The position numbers and the translations under genes were made by a program. Under the pieces are notes generated by a model. It ran no database searches and was not told the origin of the DNA. It was given only the letters and a program-made list of their open reading frames with translations. A DNA stretch of 5,532 nt, from the NCBI GenBank assembly GCA_036272735.1, contig DATAYF010000349.1:1-5532 (forward strand), given 5' to 3'. Each line of letters opens with the position of its first letter. The first letter of the stretch is position 1. The stretch is from DATAYF01 sp036272735. GTDB lineage: Bacteria > Chloroflexota > Ktedonobacteria > Ktedonobacterales > Ktedonobacteraceae. Of this stretch, positions 1-4,696 are shown piece by piece.

Positions 1-17
1 CTCCCCTCCCCGAATAA

Positions 18-60
18 GGAGCGCCCATTCATCCCCCGCATGAATGACGGGGGCTTTCTG
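18..60 (+). mobile_element. Probable right-end stem-loop of an IS200/IS605-type element
   Basis: Two mutually exclusive stems are visible. CATTCAT (26-32) pairs with ATGAATG (40-46), and CCCCCG (33-38) pairs with CGGGGG (48-53), followed by CTTTCT. A 'CATTC...CCCC...GAATG...GGGGCTTTCTG' arrangement is typical of the 3' ends of TnpB-carrying IS200/IS605 elements, where it forms the subterminal hairpin and the end of the omega/guide RNA. If that is right, the element and its tnpB lie before position 1, on the plus strand, and only the right end enters the window. A simple rho-independent terminator (GC stem then CTTTCT) is the main alternative. No tnpB coding sequence is visible here. Confidence 0.45.
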
Positions 61-107
61 GACGGTTTCCTGTAAGGAGTATAATCAGGGCCTCACTCCA
101 GTAAACA

Positions 108-165
108 CCCTACGCATCTAGAAGTAGATAGCTCAAGCAGGATGTCTACTTCTAGATGCGCAGGG
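108..165. repeat. Long imperfect hairpin (21-bp arms, one mismatch) at the end of the truncated ATPase
   Basis: The arm at 108-128 is the reverse complement of the arm at 145-165 except for one base (T/C), with a 16-nt loop at 129-144. The stop codon of the minus-strand ATPase fragment (TAG, 152-154) sits inside the right arm. Each arm contains a CTAG (118-121 and 152-155). The DNA between the two CTAGs begins AAGTAGA and ends TCTACTT, and the sequence outside them is also mutually inverted. There is no T-tract after the stem in the minus direction, so it is not a canonical intrinsic terminator. It may be an insertion or rearrangement scar. Confidence 0.75.
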
Positions 166-1129
166 TAAGCTGTGGCGCGAAACCCTGGAGATCCTTGGCT
201 ATGAAGGTGTGTTGAGGCAGCAGACGCACGTTGTCGGTGAATACCAAGGCTCGTTCGAGTAAGCACCGGAAAATGAAACGCATTCCAAAGGCTTCTCGTG
301 GCTCAGGAGACACCTGCACCGCCGATGTGAGTGCCCGATGAGTTGCCAGGGTTGTCGGGTCCACAATCTGCATCTGATTCTCTATCCGCAATGCGACCTC
401 TTGTTGAGAGGAGACCCAGTCCGGCAGGTGTGAGAGATCAGGCATCGGGAAATCTCTCTCTGGTGAAATTCCGGTTAATCCATTGTCTAGTTGCATACGC
501 TCTTGCTCCGTCAAGCTGTTGCGCCAAGCAACAAAGAGCGATCCCCAGTTTTGTGTCGCACTCTGAGGATTGTGCTTGGCATGGCCAAAAAGCGTTCCCG
601 CGCCTGTCAGATCCAGCCGGAACATCGGCCTCCCAGGATGTGCCTCATACTGACACTGCCATCCCTGACTTCCTGCGTGAGCCACGACTAGCCGACCAGC
701 AAAGAGCCAGGAAAGTGCCTCTGGACGCAACTGCTCCTGCACCCAAGCAGCAAATCGCCTCAGGCCATCAGAGTCCAGATTGTGCTGCGTTGCCGAGGAC
801 ATCGTCTGTTGGATCTGCTGCTGGTCACAAAGCACTGTCGCTAGAAACGCGCACAAAAGACCTTTTTCCAGAGATGTCGTGAACTGGAGGTTCAATGCGA
901 TGGTGATCGTATTGGCATCTGTACCCTGGTATCCGGCACCGGCCCAGCGCACAGTAGATTGGGCTCGCTCTGTGCTCAACGCGTCGCGCACTGCGCGCAC
1001 TGCGTGGAACAGATTAGTTTTGCCCACTCCGTTAGGACCAACAATGACATTGAGGTGTGGGTTCAGTCCTTCCCAGATAAAAGTATCGAAAGAGAGCAAG
1101 TGGTCAAGGTGAATTGCGTGAATCCGCAT
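152..1129 (-). pseudogene. Truncated RecF/ABC-like AAA ATPase, N-terminal part
   Basis: The 325-residue product starts like RecF/SMC-type ATPases that sit on an ABC-ATPase head: a short beta-rich start (MRIHAIHLDHLLSF), then a Walker A motif GPNGVGKT at residues 31-38. This family binds ATP and is common in DNA repair and in phage-defence proteins of the OLD/AAA-15 type. No ABC signature (LSGGQ-like) or Walker B with its catalytic acidic residue can be found in the rest. Those motifs normally lie in the C-terminal half, so the protein appears cut off. The reading frame ends in a TAG inside the 108-165 hairpin, next to a probable IS end. The start at 1129 is preceded by a purine-rich AGGAAGG about 9 nt upstream, so the 5' end looks intact. 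The alternative is a short, complete but unusual ATPase-like protein, which I think less likely. I cannot assign a specific function. Confidence 0.7.
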
Positions 1130-1303
1130 CGAATGTTCCTTCCTGGCGTTGGAAGAAAAAGACCCACCAGTTTCCTGACATGATGGGAATTTTTCATGCC
1201 TCTATTAATACCTTGTTTGTTCGGTTCTCTACCCTTGAGAGCGACAAGCGTAATAAAGGGATAGAAACCTGAGAATCCTCCGTCAGCAGGCCACCTCTGT
1301 TCA

Positions 1304-1552
1304 CTACGCTGTGCTTGATAAACTTCTCCTGATGGCAAGGACCAATGGCCATTGAGTGAGGAGGCGAGCAAGCGGAGAATCGGTGGGAAAGATACCTTTG
1401 GAACTGGTGAGCCAGGTGGAGAGGAGATTGACGCCCAGGCTGGCTACGACGACTGTCCCAAAAACTACAGAGGCCTTCCAGAGCCAACCGCAAAGCCGTC
1501 GCCACCAGGCAGCGGTAGGTTGCGGATCGGCATCGGGTGACGGTGTGTGCAT
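1304..1552 (-). pseudogene. Remnant of a membrane-anchored protein (N-terminal transmembrane segment)
   Basis: An 82-residue frame starts MHTPSPDADPQPTAAWWRRL. The start at 1552 has a good Shine-Dalgarno (GGAGG, 7 nt upstream); the frame stays open upstream to 1597, but that start has no comparable site. After a short proline-rich, cytosolic-looking leader comes a tryptophan-rich juxtamembrane stretch, then a hydrophobic helix (about residues 25-45, ASVVFGTVVVASLGVNLL). The Ser-Thr-rich loop that follows leads into the start of a second hydrophobic stretch (WPLVLAI), which breaks off into RRSLSSTA and a stop. From memory, such an N-terminus resembles the two-helix anchors placed before NACHT/STAND-type or other large domains in Ktedonobacteria. 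I infer that this is the 5' stub of a longer gene cut soon after about position 1330. It could instead be a real small membrane protein. Confidence 0.45.
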
Positions 1553-1706
1553 CGCGGATCCTCCACTTCTTAAGAGTCGTACTCCAGGGGAATACAAGGG
1601 TTCTGCGGGAACTACTCTGGCAGGGAGCTACCCTCCCATGCTTCTCCATCTACCACTAGACTCCTCGCCGTATGATGCTTGAAAGGGGTGCGCACTCGAA
1701 TTGGGC

Positions 1707-1729
1707 AAAAAAACGGGGTAATCTCCCCC
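1707..1729 (-). terminator. Possible rho-independent terminator, minus strand
   Basis: Read on the minus strand, GGGG-AGATTA-CCCC-G is followed by seven T residues (plus-strand A-tract 1707-1713). The stem is only four to five base pairs, so it is weak. It lies about 160 nt beyond the stop of the SnoaL-like gene and could end transcripts of that operon, although repeat-associated DNA lies between. An A-run on the other side (1730-1735) also gives the stem some bidirectional character. Confidence 0.3.
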
Positions 1730-1810
1730 AAAAAAGGTCTCGTTTCTTGTTGTCTGACGAATAAAACGGTTCTGGCCCACTTTTGGTGAATGATGAGCTT
1801 ATCTGGAGGT

Positions 1811-1844
1811 GGCGCTTCTTTTTCTCCGCAGAGAATGAAGCGCC
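1811..1844. repeat. Nested hairpin overlapping the left 54-bp repeat
   Basis: GGCGCTTC (1811-1818) pairs with GAAGCGCC (1837-1844), and an inner TCTC (1823-1826) pairs with GAGA (1831-1834) around a CGCA loop. The right half lies inside the 54-bp repeat and the left half outside it. Since the right repeat copy (4571-4624) lacks the outer partner, this longer hairpin exists only at the left copy. Confidence 0.65.
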
Positions 1845-1883
1845 ATTCTCTTCTTGCTGAGATGCTTTCACCAAGATTGAGCC
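1830..1883 (-). repeat. Left copy of a perfect 54-bp inverted repeat
   Basis: Read on the minus strand, this segment is identical over 54 bases to 4571-4624 on the plus strand. It begins GGCTCAATCTTGG and ends CATTCTCT. Identity stops abruptly at both ends. Its inner edge lies only six bases past the stop of the SnoaL-like gene. It contains a palindrome, AGAGAATG/CATTCTCT, around a 6-nt loop (1830-1851). It may be the terminal repeat of an IS whose body extended to the left, or one end of a unit spanning 1830-4624. Confidence 0.85.
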
Positions 1884-1889
1884 GGTTTC

Positions 1890-2336
1890 CTATGGCTTGA
1901 GGTCAAGCACCGCTTTGCCATGCTGCAGATCGACAGGTACCGAGTTCTGATGATGCACGATCAGCCACGTGCCGTTGATCTTACGGAAGCACACGGTCCA
2001 ACGCAGCCAGAGATTGGTCTTCAGCCCATTGTTCATGGTTCCGCTTATGTGGTTGAGGCTGTAGGCGAAGGCAACGTCATCGCCCACCGTAATGGTGAGG
2101 TCGTGAATGTCATAGCCTATCGGACCCTGAAACGACGAGAATACTTCTTCCCAAACGTTTCGGAATGCATCTGCACCCACGTATCGCAGCGGGGGCACGA
2201 TGTCGAACGACACAACCTCCGGCGCGTAGAGTGACATGACGCCTTCGATGTTCTTGTTATGAACCGCCTCAACCCCACCCTCTATTACCCTTTTGATTGC
2301 GGCTTCATCGTTTTTCTTGTTTCCTTCGACTGCCAT
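1890..2336 (-). CDS. SnoaL-like / NTF2-like domain protein
   Basis: The 148-residue product has the length and pattern of a single cone-shaped alpha+beta SnoaL/ketosteroid-isomerase-like domain. An N-terminal helical part (residues 8-40, IKRVIEGGVEAVHNKNIEGVMSLYA) is followed by VVSFDIVPPLRYVGADAFR (about 41-59), then alternating strands ending WLIVHHQNSVPVDL and the C-terminal GKAVLDLKP. The FDIVPPL and SVPVDL blocks are typical of the YybH/SgcJ/DUF4440-like group of small cytosolic proteins, whose substrates are mostly unknown. The usual HEH before SVPVD reads HHQ here. A strong AGGAGGA lies five bases before the ATG and overlaps the stop of the epimerase gene, so the two genes should be translationally coupled in one operon. 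The intact C-terminus is close to the repeat at 1883. Its exact role (enzyme, binding protein or modulator of the sigma factor) is not shown by the sequence. Confidence 0.85.
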   Translation of the reverse strand: MAVEGNKKNDEAAIKRVIEGGVEAVHNKNIEGVMSLYAPEVVSFDIVPPLRYVGADAFRNVWEEVFSSFQGPIGYDIHDLTITVGDDVAFAYSLNHISGTMNNGLKTNLWLRWTVCFRKINGTWLIVHHQNSVPVDLQHGKAVLDLKP

Positions 2337-2340
2337 AGTT

Positions 2341-2348
2341 TCCTCCTA
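2341..2348 (-). promoter_or_regulatory. Shine-Dalgarno overlapping the upstream stop codon
   Basis: AGGAGGA (minus strand, 2347-2341) is the ribosome-binding site of the SnoaL-like gene and shares bases with the TAG stop (2346-2348) of the epimerase. The start follows nine bases after that stop. This layout favours re-initiation by the same ribosomes and fixes the start at 2336. Confidence 0.8.
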
Positions 2349-3287
2349 CTTGTTCTGCATCTGTGCAATCAGATCCCAACCTATGCGCGCATTGGGGACG
2401 GTGGGTTGCCAGCTACTGACTGCTTTGAACAAACGATTGGAGATGCGCAGACTGCGGCTTATATCGGCATACTTGGCCCCGGTCATCAGGCGCATCAACA
2501 GATCTGGCAGGACCAGCAGACGTTTGCGACCGACAGCGTGAGCAAGGAGCGTGCACATCTGCGCGCGCGTCACAGGCTCATCATCGACAATGTCATAGAC
2601 GCCGGAAGGCACCAGTTCGGTCAGCGCAAGCAGCAGGGCAGTGATGGCGTCCTGCAACCAGATTTGTGGTAGATAGCCAGCATGTGCACCGGGAAAAGCA
2701 CCAATCCCTTTGCGCGCATAGTCCAGCATCTCCCAGCTTGAAGGCGCTTCCGGCCCGTAAAATGAACCTATTCGCAGCGAGATCCCGCGGCGCTGCTTGG
2801 TCGGATCGCTTTCTGCGAAGCGCGCCACGGCCTCCTCAGCCTCGACAGTTGAGATAAGGGTCGCCGTCTTGACGGGAGTCGCCTGGGCATCCAACCAGGT
2901 ATCGCCACTGCTTGGATAGAGAAAATTGAAGCTGGGATAAATGACCGTGTGGACCGTGCCAACGACCAGCGCGGCCTCGACAAGGTTGCGAGCGCCATCA
3001 CGGCGCAGGCGATCATTCTCCAGCCAGGCCGAACTCCGCCCCATCTGCGCCGCGGGTGGAATTTTTGTCGCCAGGTGGTAGATGGCTTCGTGACCAACCA
3101 GCGCCTGCTTGAGTGCCTCGACATCAAAGAGGTCCACCTGTACCGGATGTGCCCCTGCACGTCGCAAGCGATCATCGTTCTCAGGTGTGCGGCTCATCGC
3201 CGAAACGGTATACCCAGCCTTGACTAATCTGGGCACAAGAGATGTTCCGAGTACGCCGGTTGCACCTGTTACAAAAATGTTCATCAT
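2346..3287 (-). CDS. Atypical NAD(P)-dependent epimerase/dehydratase (extended-SDR fold), probable ECF41 partner
   Basis: The 313-residue protein opens with a Rossmann nucleotide-binding motif TGATGVLG (residues 7-14), followed by SRTPEN after the second strand and an acidic VDLFD (51-55). Later blocks match the NAD-dependent epimerase/dehydratase family: AIYHLAT (68-74), RIGSFYGP (172-179), WLQDA (210-214, in place of the usual H-V-x-D) and YDIVDDEPVT (231-240). The active-site Tyr-x-x-x-Lys is missing where expected; the region reads STVEAEEAV (146-154). It may therefore be an atypical SDR, perhaps with altered or non-catalytic chemistry; substrate unknown. It has two tandem ATGs: AAGGAG lies 4 nt before the first (3287) and 7 nt before the second (3284), so the second may be the true start. 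It heads a two-gene operon divergent from the sigma gene. Epimerases are one of the three classic partner types of ECF41 sigma factors. Confidence 0.87.
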   Translation of the reverse strand: MMNIFVTGATGVLGTSLVPRLVKAGYTVSAMSRTPENDDRLRRAGAHPVQVDLFDVEALKQALVGHEAIYHLATKIPPAAQMGRSSAWLENDRLRRDGARNLVEAALVVGTVHTVIYPSFNFLYPSSGDTWLDAQATPVKTATLISTVEAEEAVARFAESDPTKQRRGISLRIGSFYGPEAPSSWEMLDYARKGIGAFPGAHAGYLPQIWLQDAITALLLALTELVPSGVYDIVDDEPVTRAQMCTLLAHAVGRKRLLVLPDLLMRLMTGAKYADISRSLRISNRLFKAVSSWQPTVPNARIGWDLIAQMQNK

Positions 3288-3328
3288 ATTGCTCCTTTTT
3301 ATTTCGCTTCTCTTTTTCGAGAGATCTC

Positions 3329-3356
3329 TTTATAAGCGCTTCCAGAAAGGAGACAA
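3329..3356 (-). promoter_or_regulatory. Candidate housekeeping promoter of the epimerase operon
   Basis: On the minus strand, TTGTCT (3356-3351) and TATAAA (3334-3329) are separated by 16 bases, matching the sigma-70/sigma-A consensus at 4/6 and 5/6. The spacer holds the palindrome AAGCGCTT (3334-3341), and a 10-bp palindrome AGAGATCTCT (3320-3329) lies just downstream, near the expected transcription start, where a repressor could bind. The call is by eye. Confidence 0.35.
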
Positions 3357-3378
3357 GTGAGTCCACGAAAACGTGACG
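3352..3378 (-). promoter_or_regulatory. Candidate ECF41-type promoter of the epimerase operon
   Basis: On the minus strand CGTCACG (3378-3372), 16 bases, then TGTC (3355-3352). The motif reported for ECF41 targets, as I recall it, is close to TGTCACA about 16 bases upstream of CGTC. The match here is 5/7 and 3/4 with suitable spacing. A start near 3345 would give a leader of roughly 55-60 nt. The -10 part overlaps the -35 of the housekeeping-like promoter, so the two could be alternative promoters. The short motif makes chance agreement possible. Confidence 0.35.
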
Positions 3379-3389
3379 ACAGCGTGACG
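3372..3389 (+). repeat. Direct repeat CGTGACG x2, 11-bp period, in the divergent promoter region
   Basis: CGTGACG occurs at 3372-3378 and again at 3383-3389, with start points 11 bp apart, about one helical turn. The first copy is the -35 part of the candidate ECF41 promoter (as CGTCACG on the minus strand). The pair could be a tandem binding site for a regulator, or a duplicated -35 element. Confidence 0.4.
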
Positions 3390-3436
3390 TAAATTTTTCG
3401 TCTCTAGAAAATTGCCCGATTTTCTCGCGAGGCACC

Positions 3437-3479
3437 CGTTCAAAAGAACGCAGCGAAGCAACGCTCGGGGCTGAAGCCC
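3437..3479 (+). other. Three consecutive small hairpins between the divergent genes
   Basis: CGTTC-AAAA-GAACG (3437-3450), AGCG-AAGCAA-CGCT (3452-3465) and GGGC-TGAA-GCCC (3468-3479) follow one another with 1-2 nt gaps. Each stem is only 4-5 bp. They lie upstream of the proposed sigma-gene promoter and could be transcribed only from a promoter further upstream. The role is unknown. Confidence 0.4.
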
Positions 3480-3498
3480 GCAGAAAACGGCCAAAAAA

Positions 3499-3528
3499 TT
3501 GCTGAAAACGCTCACTGTGGATTATGAT
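3499..3528 (+). promoter_or_regulatory. Candidate sigma-70-type promoter of the sigma-factor gene
   Basis: TTGCTG (3499-3504) and TATGAT (3523-3528) are separated by 18 bases. The -10 matches 5/6, the -35 only 3/6. A start near 3535 would give a leader of about 38 nt before the ATG at 3573. I saw no convincing ECF41-type motif on this strand, so autoregulation is not evident. Confidence 0.3.
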
Positions 3529-3572
3529 AAAGAGAGAACCGACTATTTGAAGGAGCCATTTCACAAGACCCT

Positions 3573-4484
3573 ATGGATCAAATTCAAACCTATCAACCCC
3601 TGCTCTTCTCAATCGCCTACCGCATGACCGGATATGCCAGTCAGGCCGAAGATATTGTTCAGGATGCTTACCTGCGTTATCAACAGGCGGATCAAGCCGC
3701 CATTCAATCGCCAAAGTCCTACCTCACCACGATTGTCACTAATCTCAGCCTGAACTATTTGAAATCCGCCCACGCTCAGCGTGAAGAATATATTGGGATC
3801 TGGCTTCCTGAGCCTGTCCTCACTTCTCTACCCGAAGGTGAATCTCCCGAAGAGAAGTATGAGCAGCAAGAATCCATTTCTATCGCCTTTCTCGTTCTCC
3901 TGGAGACCCTGACGCCACCGGAACGCGCGGTTTTCCTCCTGCATGAGGCGTTTGATTATTCGTTCGCAGAGATTGCCGAGATCATCGAGAAAACCACGGA
4001 GCATTGTCGCCAGCTCTTTCATCGCGCGAAAAGCCATATCGCGGAGAAACGCCACCGCGTCTCGGTCTCGCCCGCCAATCAGCGCCAGCTCACCGAGTCC
4101 TTTGTGGCGGCCTGTAAATCGGGGAACCTCGCCACTCTGACCAAACTGCTGGCCAGCGATGTAACGGCCTGGGCCGATGGTGGAGGCAAAGCTCGCGCGA
4201 GCCTCTATCCTATTTCTGGCCAGGAACTGGTTGCCAAGCGCTTTATCTCCTTGATTCGCCGGGTGCCCGCGGACAACGTGCTTTTTATAGACGAGATCAA
4301 TGGCGCGCCCGCGATTTTATCCTGGAGCGACGGGCATCTCAACTGGGTACAGACGCTCGATATCCGTGACAATGTCATCGTTGGACTGCATACCCTGGTG
4401 AATCCCGACAAGCTGGCTTTTCTCCAACGCCAGTTGGAGAGCCGCCCGGAGCCGTTCCTTTCATCCTCACATGTACTTACGTAG
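3573..4484 (+). CDS. sigJ: ECF sigma factor of the ECF41/SigJ group with fused C-terminal SnoaL-like domain
   Basis: The 303-residue protein directs RNA polymerase core to a small set of promoters. Region 2 occupies about residues 5-70 (AYRMTGYASQAEDIVQDAYLRY). The linker motif WLPEP (77-81) and region 4 (about 105-160; LTPPERAVFLLHEAFDYSFAEIA then a recognition helix ending HRAKSHI) follow. A C-terminal SnoaL/NTF2-like domain (about 170-290) carries the ECF41 hallmarks DGGGK (202-206) and NPDKL (277-281). In studied ECF41 members this domain replaces a separate anti-sigma factor: it contacts the sigma core and tunes activity. About 300 residues is normal for the group, and all key motifs are present, so the gene looks functional. 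The nearest AAGGAG (3550-3555) is 17 nt from the ATG, longer than usual, but the N-terminus fits the family. It is divergent from an epimerase operon, its likely target. The inducing signal cannot be read from the sequence. Confidence 0.95.
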   Translation: MDQIQTYQPLLFSIAYRMTGYASQAEDIVQDAYLRYQQADQAAIQSPKSYLTTIVTNLSLNYLKSAHAQREEYIGIWLPEPVLTSLPEGESPEEKYEQQESISIAFLVLLETLTPPERAVFLLHEAFDYSFAEIAEIIEKTTEHCRQLFHRAKSHIAEKRHRVSVSPANQRQLTESFVAACKSGNLATLTKLLASDVTAWADGGGKARASLYPISGQELVAKRFISLIRRVPADNVLFIDEINGAPAILSWSDGHLNWVQTLDIRDNVIVGLHTLVNPDKLAFLQRQLESRPEPFLSSSHVLT

Positions 4485-4570
4485 GTGAGAGATTGACATT
4501 TTTCAGATGAAATGGATCTGGTGGTAAATTGGGTTCAATTTCGACGGATTTTGAGGTGTCATGTGCAACT

Positions 4571-4624
4571 GGCTCAATCTTGGTGAAAGCATCTCAGCAA
4601 GAAGAGAATGGCGCTTCATTCTCT
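4571..4624 (+). repeat. Right copy of a perfect 54-bp inverted repeat
   Basis: This copy is identical over 54 bases to the reverse complement of 1830-1883. It lies 87 bp after the sigma-gene stop and 72 bp beyond the transposase stop codon, a position where the terminal repeat of that IS would be expected. Its outer end is the palindrome AGAGAATG-GCGCTT-CATTCTCT (4603-4624). A CTAG (4623-4626) straddles its right edge. The flanking bases 4625 onward do not resemble those outside the left copy. Confidence 0.85.
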
Positions 4625-4696
4625 AGCGAGTTGAGGTAGGCCCAGGAGGGATGCTGTTGGCGAATTGCTCTCTGCTCACCCTTTTGAACGCGTTAC

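Larger units (their letters stand above)
1553..1889. other. Gene-free stretch with terminator-like hairpin and repeat copy
   Basis: No convincing gene lies between the start of the membrane-protein remnant and the end of the SnoaL-like gene. The stretch holds the Shine-Dalgarno of the remnant (about 1560-1564), a minus-strand terminator-like hairpin (1707-1729), a nested hairpin (1811-1844) and the left copy of the 54-bp repeat (1830-1883). A 72-codon minus-strand frame (1656-1874) starts with GTG inside the repeat, but its composition gives no sign of a protein family. Confidence 0.6.
1830..4624. mobile_element. Putative mobile unit: ECF41 sigma/epimerase/SnoaL cargo between 54-bp inverted repeats
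   Basis: Two perfect 54-bp inverted copies frame three intact genes, while every coding remnant outside them is broken. The right copy lies between the sigma gene and the 3' end of a decayed IS1182-family transposase, so it may be an end of that IS. The left copy then would be the end of a second, mostly deleted IS, giving a composite-transposon layout. No target duplication is visible directly outside 1830 or 4624, and no transposase lies inside. A chance pair of dispersed repeat copies cannot be excluded. Confidence 0.3.

Noticed and set aside
331..882. 183-codon plus-strand reading frame
   Set aside because: It lies wholly antisense to the ATPase, has no recognisable domain and no clear ribosome-binding site. 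The ATPase frame carries the Walker A motif.
1343..1354. 12-bp perfect palindrome CAATGGCCATTG
   Set aside because: It lies within the membrane-protein remnant and has no supporting context as an operator. Chance is likely.
1656..1874. 72-codon minus-strand frame starting in the 54-bp repeat
   Set aside because: It starts with GTG inside the repeat, and the right copy of the repeat stops soon after in the same frame. The sequence is low in information and crosses a terminator-like hairpin.
2259..2672. 137-codon plus-strand frame
   Set aside because: It is antisense to the well-supported SnoaL-like and epimerase genes, and no family is recognisable.
3181..3564. 127-codon minus-strand frame across the divergent intergenic region
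   Set aside because: It covers both proposed promoters and overlaps the epimerase start in another frame. The composition does not look like a protein.
4466..4503. Possible terminator after the sigma gene (CTCAC/GTGAG with a later TTTTT)
   Set aside because: The stem is 5 bp with a 14-nt loop and the T-run is about 9 nt away, so it is too weak to call.
4493..4530. TTGACA after the sigma gene as a promoter
   Set aside because: No acceptable -10 box occurs at 16-18 bases, and no plus-strand gene follows.
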